DNA from: Streptoalloteichus hindustanus
Lineage (GTDB): Bacteria > Actinomycetota > Actinomycetes > Mycobacteriales > Pseudonocardiaceae
Assembly: GCF_900129375.1 (NCBI RefSeq)
Contig: NZ_FQVN01000004.1
Span: 372,001-436,000 of the forward strand
DNA: 64,000 nt
Direction of reading: 5' to 3'
Below, piece after piece: positions 42,925 to 52,006 of this stretch. The translations under genes and the position numbers were made by a program. The notes beneath the pieces are model-generated. The model did no database searches. It was not told the origin of the DNA and was given only the letters and a program-made list of their open reading frames with translations. The first letter of the stretch is position 1; the number at the start of each line of letters is the position of its first letter.

Positions 42925-43180
42925 GTGGCAGCGGGACCAAAGTACTGCGACCACGCGGCCGTCGGCGTGCTCATCTCCTCACCGGAAGGGCCGCTTGTCC
43001 GGTCGCCGCGTCCACGCGGGGCACCACTCGGCGGTGTCCGGCTTGGGAGCGGGTGTGGGTTCGGTTCCTTGCCGAGCTTCCGCTGGTCAGGCTGCCCGAC
43101 GGCACCTTGAGTCTGATCGACAAGGTCCTCTGGCTCGTACACCGGCGACGGGCCTCAGTACGCCCCGACGACGTTGCCCG
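42925..43180 (+). pseudogene. Possible decayed NUDIX-type gene fragment
   Basis: Directly after the methyltransferase, a plus-strand piece reads GPKYCDHAAVGVLISSPEGPL, which looks like the start of NUDIX proteins found in Streptomyces (CDHASVGV-type). Similarity then stops and another frame gives RFLAELPLVRLPDGTLSLIDKVLW. No complete NUDIX box is present. I read it as a relic with a frameshift. It reaches into the end of the intact minus-strand NUDIX gene. Confidence 0.3.
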
Positions 43181-43670
43181 CTGCCAATCGGCGCACGTAG
43201 GCGCGGATGCGGTCGCGATCCTCGGGGAACACGCTCTCCCACGTCTCGTCCAGGTCAACCCACCTCGACGGCTGTCCCGTCTCCCCGCCCAGCGGCACGT
43301 CATGGTCGACGACGGCGCCGTAGGACAGGCTCAGCGTCGGCGCCCAGTCGGCACGGAAGGAGCGGACAGCCACCGCGGCCGGCGCAGGCAGTAACTCGCC
43401 CACGACACCGGCCTCCTCCACGAGTTCACGGGCCGCGGCTGCCCGCGGCGTCTCGCCCGGCTCGACCTTGCCACCAGGCGGCACCCATCCACGCACGCGA
43501 TGCCGTACGAGCAGGACGCGGCTGTAGGTCGGGTCGGTGACCCAGACCTCGGCCGCGAGCGGCTCCATCAGCGTCTGATGGGCGCGCAGCCACGCCTGGG
43601 CGTCATCGAACTCCATCGCAGCAAGGCGAGCATCGGCGACCGCCGCTTCCACGGTCAACTGGTCGATCAC
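43155..43670 (-). CDS. NUDIX hydrolase
   Basis: A 171-residue protein with an intact NUDIX box: GGKVEPGETPRAAAARELVEEAGV (GX5EX7REUXEEXGU). The fold before it is SRVLLVRHRVRGWVPP and after it are two strands (VRSFRADWAPTLSLSYGAVV). The N-terminal 40 residues are a helical extension. Substrates of the family are nucleoside diphosphates linked to another group, so it could clean up a non-canonical nucleotide from the island, or act on NDP-sugars. It stands alone on the minus strand, convergent with the operon. Confidence 0.9.
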   Translation of the reverse strand: MIDQLTVEAAVADARLAAMEFDDAQAWLRAHQTLMEPLAAEVWVTDPTYSRVLLVRHRVRGWVPPGGKVEPGETPRAAAARELVEEAGVVGELLPAPAAVAVRSFRADWAPTLSLSYGAVVDHDVPLGGETGQPSRWVDLDETWESVFPEDRDRIRAYVRRLAAGNVVGAY

Positions 43671-44041
43671 CTGGCCCAGCCTAAGCCGAGGTCACGGCCA
43701 CTCCTGGCATTGCGGGGAGAGCACGGCGCTGCGTGTCAGCAGGCTGTGAACGGATCGCCACGACGCAATGACCTGGTCACGATCCCTGGCCGCCGGCGGC
43801 GGGTGCCGTAGCTGGTCAGGGTGCTCCGCACAACCCCGACAAGTGAGGAGCACACCGATCGACCGCAGCACTGTCCGCCTCGCAGGCGGCGTCCCCGGCC
43901 ATCGCAGCCGTCAACCGCGTGGCGCGATGTGTGCCAGCGCGCAATCTCCTTCGGTGCGGTGTGGCCCACCTGGTCCGCGAGGGTGTCGTGCGCACCACGG
44001 CCGGAGGGTTTCGCCTGGTTTCTCAGGCGATGCGGGCCTGA
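43671..44041. other. Gap of about 350 bases with a possible gene relic
   Basis: Between the NUDIX and phosphotransferase genes. A plus-strand frame without a start codon (from about 43847 to the TGA at 44039-44041) reads like real protein at its end (CGVAHLVREGVVRTTAGGFRLVSQ), possibly the wing of a decayed winged-helix domain. Nothing else was recognised. Confidence 0.25.
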
Positions 44042-44964
44042 AGCCACCGGAGCGTGGCCTCGCCCTTGGCTGCCTGCGCCGACCGCAGTCCCGGGATGTT
44101 GGTGGGCGCCGGTTGCAGGGAGCTGTGGACGTAGTCGCCGGCGAGCGCGGCGATGGTGGTGGTGACCGCGTCGGGGTCCGCCGCGCGCCCCACCGTCGAG
44201 CTGGACCACACCTGGTGCGGGTCGATGCCGCTGAGCGCCACCGACGGCGTCAGGAACACCAGGTCCAGCCAGGGTGGTCCGGTGACGGCGTAGGGCCAGT
44301 CGAGGAACACGACCTGGCCGTCGTCGGCGATGAGGATGTTGTCGCCCCGCAGATCGGTGTGGCACAACGTGGTGCCCGCGACGGCCTCGGCCCAGCCGGA
44401 CTCCCACTCCACCAGTCGGTCCAGGTGCGCCCGCGCCCACACATCCAGCCGGTGCACCAGGGCGGGGTCGGCAGCGATCCGCGCCCACGCCCCGAACGCG
44501 TCCCCCAAGTCGACTGCCGCGGAAGGCACCGAGGACAGGGGGCTTGGCGTCAGGTGAGTGGCCAGCACGTCGATCGCGGCGATGACGCGACGCAGTTCGG
44601 GCTCGTGCCAGGGCTCGGCAGGATGGCGGCCCCGCACATGCTCGAACGCCAGCGCCACCCAGTCACCGTCGTCATAGGTCCACAACAGACGCGGTGCCGA
44701 CACATCCGCCGGCAACGCCGAAGCCACCTCGATCTCCCGGCGGTACAGTCCCGGCGCGTCCGGGTTCCTCGCGGCGTTGATCGCCTTGACGAACACCCTG
44801 CGCCCGCCCTCCACCTCGAACGAGGACGCCAGACCGGGGGAGAACCCGCCGGAGTGGCGGTACTCGCCCTCAACCGGGCCCAGCGCGCCGCCCAGGGCCG
44901 CACGGAGACTGTCAGGCAGATCCGCCCAGGACAGACGGGGCGATGCCGCAGGGGTCTGGGCCAT
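44023..44964 (-). CDS. APH-family phosphotransferase
   Basis: A 313-residue kinase-like protein. The start is the ATG at 44962-44964. The nucleotide-binding lobe includes RRVFVKAIN (Lys), and the catalytic loop is TTLCHTDLRGDNILIADDGQVVFLDWPYA, with the HxDxxxxN Brenner motif and the DWP metal-binding aspartate. TLCHTDLRGDN is typical of aminoglycoside phosphotransferase/homoserine kinase relatives in actinomycetes. The substrate may be an antibiotic, a sugar or a nucleoside. It lies on the minus strand between the NUDIX and the phosphatase-type genes and may belong to the same system or give self-resistance. Confidence 0.85.
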   Translation of the reverse strand: MAQTPAASPRLSWADLPDSLRAALGGALGPVEGEYRHSGGFSPGLASSFEVEGGRRVFVKAINAARNPDAPGLYRREIEVASALPADVSAPRLLWTYDDGDWVALAFEHVRGRHPAEPWHEPELRRVIAAIDVLATHLTPSPLSSVPSAAVDLGDAFGAWARIAADPALVHRLDVWARAHLDRLVEWESGWAEAVAGTTLCHTDLRGDNILIADDGQVVFLDWPYAVTGPPWLDLVFLTPSVALSGIDPHQVWSSSTVGRAADPDAVTTTIAALAGDYVHSSLQPAPTNIPGLRSAQAAKGEATLRWLQARIA

Positions 44965-45060
44965 GGGCTCGTTCCTCCACAGGAGCGGGCAGACAGGCGC
45001 TGGGGCACGGTACTCCTTCGGCATCCAGCTCACACAATCCCCAACCCTGCGGTCCGGCTT

Positions 45061-45075
45061 AGTCCACTTTGGACC
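45061..45075. repeat. 15-bp palindrome, copy 8
   Basis: AGTCCACTTTGGACC, upstream of the phosphotransferase gene and just before a small plus-strand open frame. Confidence 0.45.
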
Positions 45076-45090
45076 GAGACGGCACGAAGG

Positions 45091-45192
45091 ATGTTGGACA
45101 CTGAGAGTGGATGGTGGAGGTGCACGGCGCGCGCGGAGGCGGCGGCGTTCGTCGTCCGTATCTGGCTCGACGAGATCACCGGTAGGAGGTGA
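45091..45192 (+). pseudogene. Short fragment (33 aa) of an actinobacterial small protein
   Basis: ATG at 45091 to TGA at 45190-45192. The peptide GWWRCTARAEAAAFVVRIWLDE has the look of the N-terminus of a known type of short actinobacterial hypothetical protein, but the rest is missing and its end overlaps the stop of the convergent phosphatase-like gene. Probably a truncated remnant. Confidence 0.35.
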
Positions 45193-46339
45193 GGAACAGG
45201 ACGTGTTGCTCGGCAGGCGCGAAGGAACCATGGTGAGCGACCATCGCGGTGACATTCGGTTCCGCGTGACTGCGAACGATGCCGTGGTGGCCACAAGACG
45301 CGGTGACGACGTCACCGATCCGCGGCCGAACCCGCCCGGTGACGGGGCCGAACCAACCTGCCTCAGTGGCTTGGTCTCGGGAGAGAACCCATGCCCGCGG
45401 GCCGAGAACCTCCTGCCAGGCGGCCAGGACGTCGGCTGCCGCGCCTGGCTGGGTGTAGACGTGGCGGGCTCGGACGTCTCCAGCGAGGTAGCGGACGCCC
45501 TCGCGAAGCACGGGATGGGTGTCGACGTCGACACGGCAGTCACCAGGCACGTCGATCATGCCGTGGTCGGAGGTAATCGTGAGGACCGATCCAGGCGGCA
45601 TTCGCTCCGCGAGCGTCGAGACCAGATGGTCGACAGTGGACAGATGCAGCCGCCACTCCAGCGATCCCGGCCCGTGAGCGTGGCCAAGGCCGTCGAGATC
45701 ACCAAGGTAGGCGTAGCAGAGGGCCGGATGAGGTTTCGCGAGGGTGGCGAGGACGGCAGCGGCGAGTTCTCCCAGGGCACGGGCGGCACGGAAGTCGCCG
45801 CCACGCAGGACGGCCCGGCTCAGGCCTGAGTGCTCATGCCGTGGCGGAACGACGCAGGTGACGTCGACACCGGCGTGCGTGGCGCGTTCCAGCATGGTGA
45901 CTGTGGGCTGAACCTGTTCGGGGAGAACACGTTCGCGGAGGTCAATCTGGGTGTCGTCGTCGGATGCGGTCCAGGTCAGCGTGTCGAGGAGACCGATTCC
46001 TGGCAGCGCGAAGCTGTAGCTGACGATGCCGTGCACGCCGGCGGGCTGCCCGGTCGCCAGCGAAGCCAAGCTCGTGGCGGTCGTGGCGGGAAACCCGGCG
46101 ACCAGGGGCTCGCTGTCCTCGGCCAGTGACGAGAGGAACGGAGCGTCAACCGCGTGCTCCCGCAGCTGGGCCCACCCCAGGCCGTCGACCAGAAGCACGC
46201 AGGCGGCGCGGACGTCCCGAACCCCGAGAGGGTTGTCGAAACCGGGGACCGCCAGCGCAGCCAGAAGTGACGGCATCACGTGGGTGAGCACACGCGGCCC
46301 GGCACACGGCTGCGCTGGCGGCGGGGAGGTGTCCGTCAA
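45176..46339 (-). CDS. Alkaline-phosphatase-superfamily protein (nucleotide pyrophosphatase/phosphodiesterase type)
   Basis: A 387-residue protein of the NPP/type I phosphodiesterase family. The metal and nucleophile sites are visible: CVLLVDGLGWAQL (first Asp), FPATTATSLASLATGQPAGVHGI (nucleophile Thr in the PATT motif), CYAYLGDLDGLGHAHGPGS (Asp and His of metal site 1), and LTITSDHGMIDV (Asp-His of site 2). A late HHG supplies another ligand. These enzymes cleave phosphodiesters or pyrophosphates of nucleotides or remove phosphate from nucleotide-like compounds. There is no signal peptide, so it acts in the cytosol. It lies downstream of valS on the same strand with a 32-base gap. Confidence 0.86.
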   Translation of the reverse strand: MTDTSPPPAQPCAGPRVLTHVMPSLLAALAVPGFDNPLGVRDVRAACVLLVDGLGWAQLREHAVDAPFLSSLAEDSEPLVAGFPATTATSLASLATGQPAGVHGIVSYSFALPGIGLLDTLTWTASDDDTQIDLRERVLPEQVQPTVTMLERATHAGVDVTCVVPPRHEHSGLSRAVLRGGDFRAARALGELAAAVLATLAKPHPALCYAYLGDLDGLGHAHGPGSLEWRLHLSTVDHLVSTLAERMPPGSVLTITSDHGMIDVPGDCRVDVDTHPVLREGVRYLAGDVRARHVYTQPGAAADVLAAWQEVLGPRAWVLSRDQATEAGWFGPVTGRVRPRIGDVVTASCGHHGIVRSHAEPNVTAMVAHHGSFAPAEQHVLFLTSYR

Positions 46340-46371
46340 GGTGTCAGTGGCTTCCCATCACGGTCTTCTCG

Positions 46372-49038
46372 TCAGATCCCGCGTCCTGGTGGCTTCTGTT
46401 CGGGCGCGAGCACAACCTCGACGCGGAGCTCCTGCTCGGGGACTGGCGACAGACTGAGGTTCTCGATGTTGCCAGCGGCCACCAGATCAGCCGTGAGGGC
46501 ACTGATCACGTTGAGGGCGCTGGGTTCTCCCGCGATCACGACCTTGCTGACAGGAGTGCGCATCGAGCGCCTGGCCTCGGACTTGGCCTTGCGGACCGCG
46601 CCAATCACAGCGCTGGCCAGGGAGGCCGTGGACGCGTGGTCGGCGGAGATCCTGTCGTCCTTCGACGGCCAGGGTGCGGTGTGGATCGAGTGGTCGTGCC
46701 ACCAGGACCACGCCTCTTCGGTGCTGTAGGGAAGGAACGGTGCGAACAGGCGCAGCAAGGCGGACAAGGCGGTGCGGAGCGCGAGGCGCGCCGACTGGGT
46801 GGGGTCGGCGGTGTCATCGCCGTAGGCGCGTTGCTTGACCAGTTCCAGGTAGTCGTCGCAGAAGAACCAGAAGAAGCGCTCGGCGCGTTCGAGGGCGGTC
46901 GTGTACTCGAAGTTCTCCAGGGCGACGGTGGCCTGCGTGATCACGTCGTTGAGCAGGCCCAGCATGGCGCGGTCCAGTGGTGCGCTCACCTCGGCGTCGT
47001 CAGCCGGGGCGGGGAAGCCGAGCACGAACTTGCTGGCGTTGAGGACCTTGGTCGCCAGCCGCCGTCCGATCTTCATCTGGCCCTGGTCGAAGGCGGTGTC
47101 GGTGCCGGGCCGTCCGTTGGCCGCCCAGTACCGGACCGCATCGGAGCTGAACTGGTCGAGCAGGCCGACGGGAGTGACGACGTTGCCCTTGGACTTGCTC
47201 ATCTTCTTCCGGTCGGGATCGAGAATCCAGCCGGAGAGGGCGGTGTGACGCCACGGCAGCGTGTGGGCGTCCAGCTCCGCGCGCAGGACTGTGGCGAACA
47301 GCCAGGTGCGAATGATGTCGTGGGCCTGGGGCCGCAGGTCCATGGGGAAGGTCTGCGCGTACAGGTCGGGATCGTGCTCCCAGCCGCACACGATCTGCGG
47401 AGTGAGGGAGGAGGTCGCCCAGGTGTCCATGACATCGGTCTCCCCGACGAATCCCCCTGGCTTCCCCCGTTGGTCCGCGCTGTATCCCACGGGAGTGTCG
47501 GAGGAGGGGTCGACCGGAAGCGCGTCCTCGTTGGGCAGGATGGGCGCCTCGTAGTTCGGCTCCCCGTTCTCGTCGAGCGGGTACCACACGGGGAAGGGGA
47601 CACCGAAGAACCGTTGGCGGCTGATCAACCAGTCGCTGTTGAGACCCCGCACCCAGTCGTCGTAGCGGGCCTTCATGTAGGCGGGGTGCCACCGCAACTG
47701 CTCACCCCGCTCAAGCAGCGCCTCCTGGTGTTCGACCGAGCGGACGAACCACTGCCGACTGGAGACGATCTCCAGCGGCTTGTCGCCCTTCTCGTAGAAC
47801 TTGACCGGTCGGACGGTCCTGCGTGGCTCGCCGTCGAGATCGCCGGACTCGCGTAGCATCGCGACGACGCGCTCCCGGGCAGTGTGCACGGTCGTGCCCG
47901 CGATTTCCGCATACGCCTCGCGGCCACGCGCGCTGGTCAGTCCGTTGGGCGGGTCGGCCAGGAGGCGCCCGTCCCGCCCGATGACCGAGCGTGTGGCAAG
48001 CCGTAGTTCGCGCCACCACTGCACGTCCGTGAGGTCACCGAAGGTGCAGCACATCGCGATACCCGCGCCCCGGTCGGGTTCGGCAGCTGGATGGGGCAGA
48101 ACGGGCACTTCGACACCGAACACCGGGGAGACCACAGTGGTGCCGAACAGAGCCTGGTAGCGCTCGTCCTCGGGATGGGCGATGAGCGCCACGCACGCGG
48201 GCAGCAACTCGGGACGCGTGGTCTCCACGAACACAGCCGGGGCTCCATCGCCGCGGTGGAACCTGATCCGATGCCACGCCCCGGGGTGTTCCCGGTCCTC
48301 CAACTCGGCTTGTGCGACCGCGGTGCGAAAACCGACGTCCCACAACGTGGGGGCCTCCGCCTGGTACACCTCGCCAGCTCGGAGCAGACGGAGGAACGAC
48401 AGCTGGGAGACGCGCTGCGCGCGCCGACCGATGGTCGTGTAGGTCATGGACCAGTCCACCGAGAGCCCCAGACGACGCCAGAGCGACTCGAACGCCTTCT
48501 CGTCCTCGGCGGTGAGCCGCTCGCACAGCTCCACGAAGTTGCGGCGCGACACGTCCAGGACCGGCCGCTCGCCCTTCTTCGCCACAGGTTCGGGCACTTC
48601 GAAGGTCGAGTCGTACGGCAGCGACGGCTCGCAGCGCACCCCGAAGTAGTTCTGGACCCGGCGCTCGGTGGGTAGACCGTTGTCGTCCCAGCCCATCGGG
48701 TAGAAGACGTGCTTGCCGCGCATGCGTTGGAAGCGCGCGACGATGTCGGTGTGGGTGTAGGAGAAGACGTGCCCCACGTGGAGCGAGCCACTCACCGTGG
48801 GCGGTGGGGTGTCGATCGAGAAGACCGCAGCCCGCTGTCCCGGGGCGCGAAAGCGGTATACACCCTCACGTTCCCACCGATCGGCCCACTTGGCCTCCAA
48901 GCCTTCCAGTGAAGGCCGCTCGGGCACATTCGGCGTGATCTCGGAGGACACGTCTTTCGCCACCTCATCCAGCAGATCGCACTCGTTCAGCGGTTGTGGG
49001 CATCGGCGAGCAGCCAGTGAGCTTGACTGGCCCGGCAC
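46372..49038 (-). CDS. valS: Valyl-tRNA synthetase, archaeal-like type
   Basis: An 888-residue class I synthetase. HIGH is present as GSLHVGHVFS (87-90) and KMSKS as RKKMSKSKGNVV. The signature MGWDDNGLPTERRVQNYFGVRCEPSLPYD and the editing domain are complete (HRIRFHRGDGAPAVFVETTRPELLPACVALIAHP, and CTFGDLTDVQWW). Unlike standard bacterial ValRS there is no C-terminal coiled-coil arm; the protein ends soon after the anticodon-binding bundle. The first 30 residues are not conserved, and the true start may be near VSSEITPNVPER. This could be the cell's second ValRS. Its position beside a biosynthetic island suggests aminoacyl-tRNA supply or resistance; no T-box leader was seen. Confidence 0.9.
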   Translation of the reverse strand: MPGQSSSLAARRCPQPLNECDLLDEVAKDVSSEITPNVPERPSLEGLEAKWADRWEREGVYRFRAPGQRAAVFSIDTPPPTVSGSLHVGHVFSYTHTDIVARFQRMRGKHVFYPMGWDDNGLPTERRVQNYFGVRCEPSLPYDSTFEVPEPVAKKGERPVLDVSRRNFVELCERLTAEDEKAFESLWRRLGLSVDWSMTYTTIGRRAQRVSQLSFLRLLRAGEVYQAEAPTLWDVGFRTAVAQAELEDREHPGAWHRIRFHRGDGAPAVFVETTRPELLPACVALIAHPEDERYQALFGTTVVSPVFGVEVPVLPHPAAEPDRGAGIAMCCTFGDLTDVQWWRELRLATRSVIGRDGRLLADPPNGLTSARGREAYAEIAGTTVHTARERVVAMLRESGDLDGEPRRTVRPVKFYEKGDKPLEIVSSRQWFVRSVEHQEALLERGEQLRWHPAYMKARYDDWVRGLNSDWLISRQRFFGVPFPVWYPLDENGEPNYEAPILPNEDALPVDPSSDTPVGYSADQRGKPGGFVGETDVMDTWATSSLTPQIVCGWEHDPDLYAQTFPMDLRPQAHDIIRTWLFATVLRAELDAHTLPWRHTALSGWILDPDRKKMSKSKGNVVTPVGLLDQFSSDAVRYWAANGRPGTDTAFDQGQMKIGRRLATKVLNASKFVLGFPAPADDAEVSAPLDRAMLGLLNDVITQATVALENFEYTTALERAERFFWFFCDDYLELVKQRAYGDDTADPTQSARLALRTALSALLRLFAPFLPYSTEEAWSWWHDHSIHTAPWPSKDDRISADHASTASLASAVIGAVRKAKSEARRSMRTPVSKVVIAGEPSALNVISALTADLVAAGNIENLSLSPVPEQELRVEVVLAPEQKPPGRGI

Positions 49039-49094
49039 GCCTGGCCACGAAGAGTAAGCGTAGCCGGCACGTTCCGTGCGTCTTACCCAGACTG

Positions 49095-49591
49095 ATCGCG
49101 ACTTTCAACGTGTGCTCGTCCGACGACGGTTCTGCCCCGCCAGCGCCGGTTGATCCGAATCTGTGGCGCGACGCAGCTCAAGAGGTGGTCCTGGTTCGCC
49201 ATCGCGCCCACTACGGCGGGGCTGCTGCCCTCAACACCGGCTGTCTGCTGGCGTCTGGAGACAACATCGTCATGCTCGACGCCGACATGGCCGTTCTGGC
49301 CTGCCTTGTCGCCGGCTTCCGCCGCACGCTCGCCGTCAGCGACGAACTCTGCGTCGTGGGGCTTCCCTGGTACCGCGCCACTGAACAGCGATGGCGTTTC
49401 TTCCCGCTTCCACGCGTGCCGACGACTGACGTGCTCAGGTTGAGCCGAACGAGACCTTTCAGGTCCTCACCGTCGACCCGCACCAAGCTCAGCCTGAACG
49501 GCGGGTGTTCCGCCTTCTGGAGGAGACACAGCAGTGGCGAGAGTTCGCCGCCGTGGCCACCGAAACACTCCTCGGTGAGCACGATCGATGA
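49095..49591 (+). pseudogene. Decayed family 2 glycosyltransferase
   Basis: In the first frame the sequence contains SSDDGSAPPAPVD and YGGAAALNTGCLLASGDNIVMLDADM, the nucleotide-sugar-binding core of GT2 enzymes. After about 49435 the similarity continues in another frame as ETFQVLTVDPHQAQPERRVFRLLEE up to a TGA at 49589-49591. The N-terminal strand of the GT-A fold is missing because the divergent valS begins there. So the gene lacks its start and has a frameshift. It is likely a left-over of a larger island. Confidence 0.6.
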
Positions 49592-49814
49592 ACCCGTCGT
49601 GGTGCGGGAGTGGTGCAGGGGTGGGCTACGCTGGGCGGCGATGATCACCGGGACGGCATTGCGCCACACACGGATTGGTGACCCGGTGCCCTCCTGAGCG
49701 CCGTGCGGGCCGGGGTGGGCCCGTTGCTCGGTCGAGGGTCTCGCGCCGCGGCGCGGGCTCCACCTCCGTCGTGTTGATCTCAGGTTCGACAGGTCAACCA
49801 CGACAGGAGAAGTC

Positions 49815-50549
49815 ATGCCCATCAAGGCTCTGCGGATTCCCACCACCGATGGCGAGGCCGATGCCTTCGCCGCCTTCCCCGACCACGGCGAGCGGCACCC
49901 CGGGGTGCTGATGTACGCGGACGGCTTCGGCATCCGGCCCGTGCTGCGGGAGATGGCCCTCGAACTGGCCGGGCACGGGTACTACGTGCTCGTCCCCAAC
50001 TTCTTCTACCGTCACGGCCCGGCGCCGGTGATCGAGCTTCCCGAGCACATCGGAGAAGAGATCCGGCCCGCGGTCTTCGCCCAGCTGATGCCGTTGATCG
50101 AGGCGCACACCACTGAACGCGCCCTGAGCGACGCCAAGGCATATCTCAGGTTCCTCACCGCCCAGCCCGAGGTCAGCGCCGGGCCGGTCGCGGTGACCGG
50201 CTACTGCATCGGCGGTCTCCTGGCGGTGCGCACCGCGGTGGCCCACCCCGACCAGGTAGCCGCGATCGCCGCGTTCCACGGCCCGGTGGGCGCTGACGGA
50301 CCCGAGAGCCTCGCCAAGCTCACCGCCCAGGTCCACTTCGGCCACGCCGAAACCGACATCACGCCCGAGGCCCTCGACGGGCTCAACCAGGCCCTCGATG
50401 CCGCGGGTGTCGACTACACCTCCGAGATCTACCCCGGCACCGTCCACGGCTTCACCATGTCCGACACCGACGCCTTCGACCCGGCGGCGTTGCGACGCCA
50501 CTGGGACCGCCTGCTCCCTCTCCTCGGCCGTGCCCTGACCAACAGCTGA
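49815..50549 (+). CDS. Dienelactone hydrolase family protein
   Basis: A 244-residue alpha/beta hydrolase of the DLH type, with the cysteine nucleophile in VTGYCIGGLLAV, His in YPGTVHGFT and an acid in GHAETDIT. It begins IPTTDGEADAFAAFPDHGERHPGVLMYADGFGIRPVLREMA. DLH enzymes hydrolyse dienelactone to maleylacetate in the chlorocatechol pathway, but most actinobacterial members have other unknown esters. GACAGGAGAAGTC precedes the ATG. It stands alone. Confidence 0.9.
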   Translation: MPIKALRIPTTDGEADAFAAFPDHGERHPGVLMYADGFGIRPVLREMALELAGHGYYVLVPNFFYRHGPAPVIELPEHIGEEIRPAVFAQLMPLIEAHTTERALSDAKAYLRFLTAQPEVSAGPVAVTGYCIGGLLAVRTAVAHPDQVAAIAAFHGPVGADGPESLAKLTAQVHFGHAETDITPEALDGLNQALDAAGVDYTSEIYPGTVHGFTMSDTDAFDPAALRRHWDRLLPLLGRALTNS

Positions 50550-50655
50550 GAGTCCGGCTCGGACACCAGACCCGAACGCCGGAACCAGAAAACCCGGTTC
50601 GGTCGCCGGCCGCGCAGTAGCGGTCGGCGACCGTCGTCGGTGTCCGCGAACGCGG

Positions 50656-51216
50656 TCAGGAGCGTCGGGGTTCGAAGTGCAGCAGGGCGATCCCGCACTC
50701 GAAGGCGCGGGTGGCGACCAGACGGAGCCGCTGGTGGGCGCCGGTGTCGGGGAAGACGGGGATTCCGGAGCCGATCGCGGTCGGGTTGACGAACAGGTGG
50801 AGCTCGTCGACCAGGTTCTCGGCGATCAGGCTGGAGACCAGCTCCCCGCCGCCGTAGGCGATCAGGTCGCCGCCGGGCTGGGACTTGAGGCGGGTCACGG
50901 TCTCGACGAGGTCGGCGGCGACGACGGTGTTCTCCCACGGCGACTCGGTGAGGGTCCGGGAGATCACGACCTTGGGCGTGTTGTTGATCTTCTCGACGCC
51001 CTCCTGGGGCTCGCCCTCCGGCTGCGACGCCCAGTGCGGGATGAAGTCCTCGGCGAGCTTGCGGCCCAGCACGATGCGGTCGACCGGGTCGGTGAGGGCC
51101 GTGACGTAGGCGTTGAGGTCGTCGCTCCAGGGGAAGGTCAGCCAGTCCAGCTCGCCGTTCGGGCCGCCCATGTAGCCGTCGGCGCTGGTGTGGACCTGGA
51201 GCTTGAACGTGCGCAC
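50656..51216 (-). CDS. RibD C-terminal / dihydrofolate-reductase-like protein
   Basis: A 186-residue protein with the DHFR fold as in RibD: VHTSADGYMGGPNGELDWL, DRIVLGRKLAEDFIPHW, PKVVISRTL, LIAYGGGELVSSLIAENLVDELHLFVNPTAIGSG. NADPH binding is expected in the GGGELV loop. Stand-alone members are common, and their substrate is not known. Transcribed alone, with AGGAAACACC before the ATG. Confidence 0.9.
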   Translation of the reverse strand: MRTFKLQVHTSADGYMGGPNGELDWLTFPWSDDLNAYVTALTDPVDRIVLGRKLAEDFIPHWASQPEGEPQEGVEKINNTPKVVISRTLTESPWENTVVAADLVETVTRLKSQPGGDLIAYGGGELVSSLIAENLVDELHLFVNPTAIGSGIPVFPDTGAHQRLRLVATRAFECGIALLHFEPRRS

Positions 51217-51311
51217 GAGGTGTTTCCTCTCGGGGGTTCGCGGGCGGGCCGCTCCTGGCCCGGCCCGGTTGCGCGCACGCTAGCGACCGACACCGACAGA
51301 AGATCGGGACG

Positions 51312-51878
51312 TCAGCTCGCGGTACTGGAAGGCATGGCCGGGGACCACACGCCGAACCACTGCTCGGCGCCGTACTCCTCGAACCGCTCCACCTCGGTGA
51401 ACCCCAGCTTCGCGGCGAGGCGCATGCCGCGGTCGTTGGCGCTCTGGGTGCACAGCACCACCGGCTCGCCGGGAAACGCGTCGGCGAACCAGCCCAGTGC
51501 CGCCACGCAGGCCTCGGCGGCGTACCCCTGTCCCCACGCCGTGGGCAGGAACAGGTAGCCGAGCTCGGCCTCCCCGCCGTCCGGGCGGAGGTGACCCCGA
51601 CGCTCCGGGGCGCGCCGGTCGAGCGTGACCATGCCGATCATCGCGCCGTCGAGTTCGACCACGAAGAAGCCGGGGCGCCGCCCCGGCACCTCGGGCACCA
51701 CGCGTTCGAGCTCCGCACGCGGCCGAGCGCCGCCGACGTAGGCGCCCACCTCCGGCGAGGCGAACAACTCGATGAGCGCCGCGCGGTCCCGGGCCTCGGA
51801 CTCGCGCAGCACGAGCCGGTCGGTTCTGATCGGCGCTGGTGGCCAGGCAACGGGTCCGAGATCAGGCATGGCAGGCAA
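51312..51878 (-). CDS. GNAT family N-acetyltransferase (RimJ/RimL type)
   Basis: A 188-residue acetyltransferase. IRTDRLVLRESEARDRAALIELFASPEVGAY is the standard opening; GEAELGYLFLPTAWGQGYAAEACVAALGWFAD holds the acetyl-CoA-binding GQGYA loop, and NDRGMRLAAKLGFTEVE the last helix and strand. The start may be the ATG at 51878 or the one three codons later. Targets may be protein N-termini, an antibiotic or a small amine. No operon partner. Confidence 0.9.
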   Translation of the reverse strand: MPAMPDLGPVAWPPAPIRTDRLVLRESEARDRAALIELFASPEVGAYVGGARPRAELERVVPEVPGRRPGFFVVELDGAMIGMVTLDRRAPERRGHLRPDGGEAELGYLFLPTAWGQGYAAEACVAALGWFADAFPGEPVVLCTQSANDRGMRLAAKLGFTEVERFEEYGAEQWFGVWSPAMPSSTAS

Positions 51879-51908
51879 CCTAGCGCAGACCCGCCGACCG
51901 TCTATCCT

Positions 51909-51943
51909 TACCTAAGAGTCCCTACAAATGAGATAGTTAGGTA
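51909..51943. promoter_or_regulatory. AT-rich inverted repeat between GNAT and hydrolase genes
   Basis: TACCTAA (51909-51915) and TTAGGTA (51937-51943) are inverted around 21 bases in a markedly AT-rich patch. It could be an operator or include the promoter of the hydrolase gene that starts at 52007. Confidence 0.4.
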
Positions 51944-52006
51944 TTTATGGGGGTGTTACGGTCCCTGTTCGGGTCTGGCCCCGCACCCCGAGGAAGGAGT
52001 CGGAAC

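Noticed and set aside
46636-47856. 406-codon plus-strand frame inside valS
   Set aside because: Antisense shadow of a well-conserved synthetase gene.
49039-49094. T-box leader upstream of valS
   Set aside because: The space between valS and the GT2 remnant is too short and lacks the T-box core sequence.
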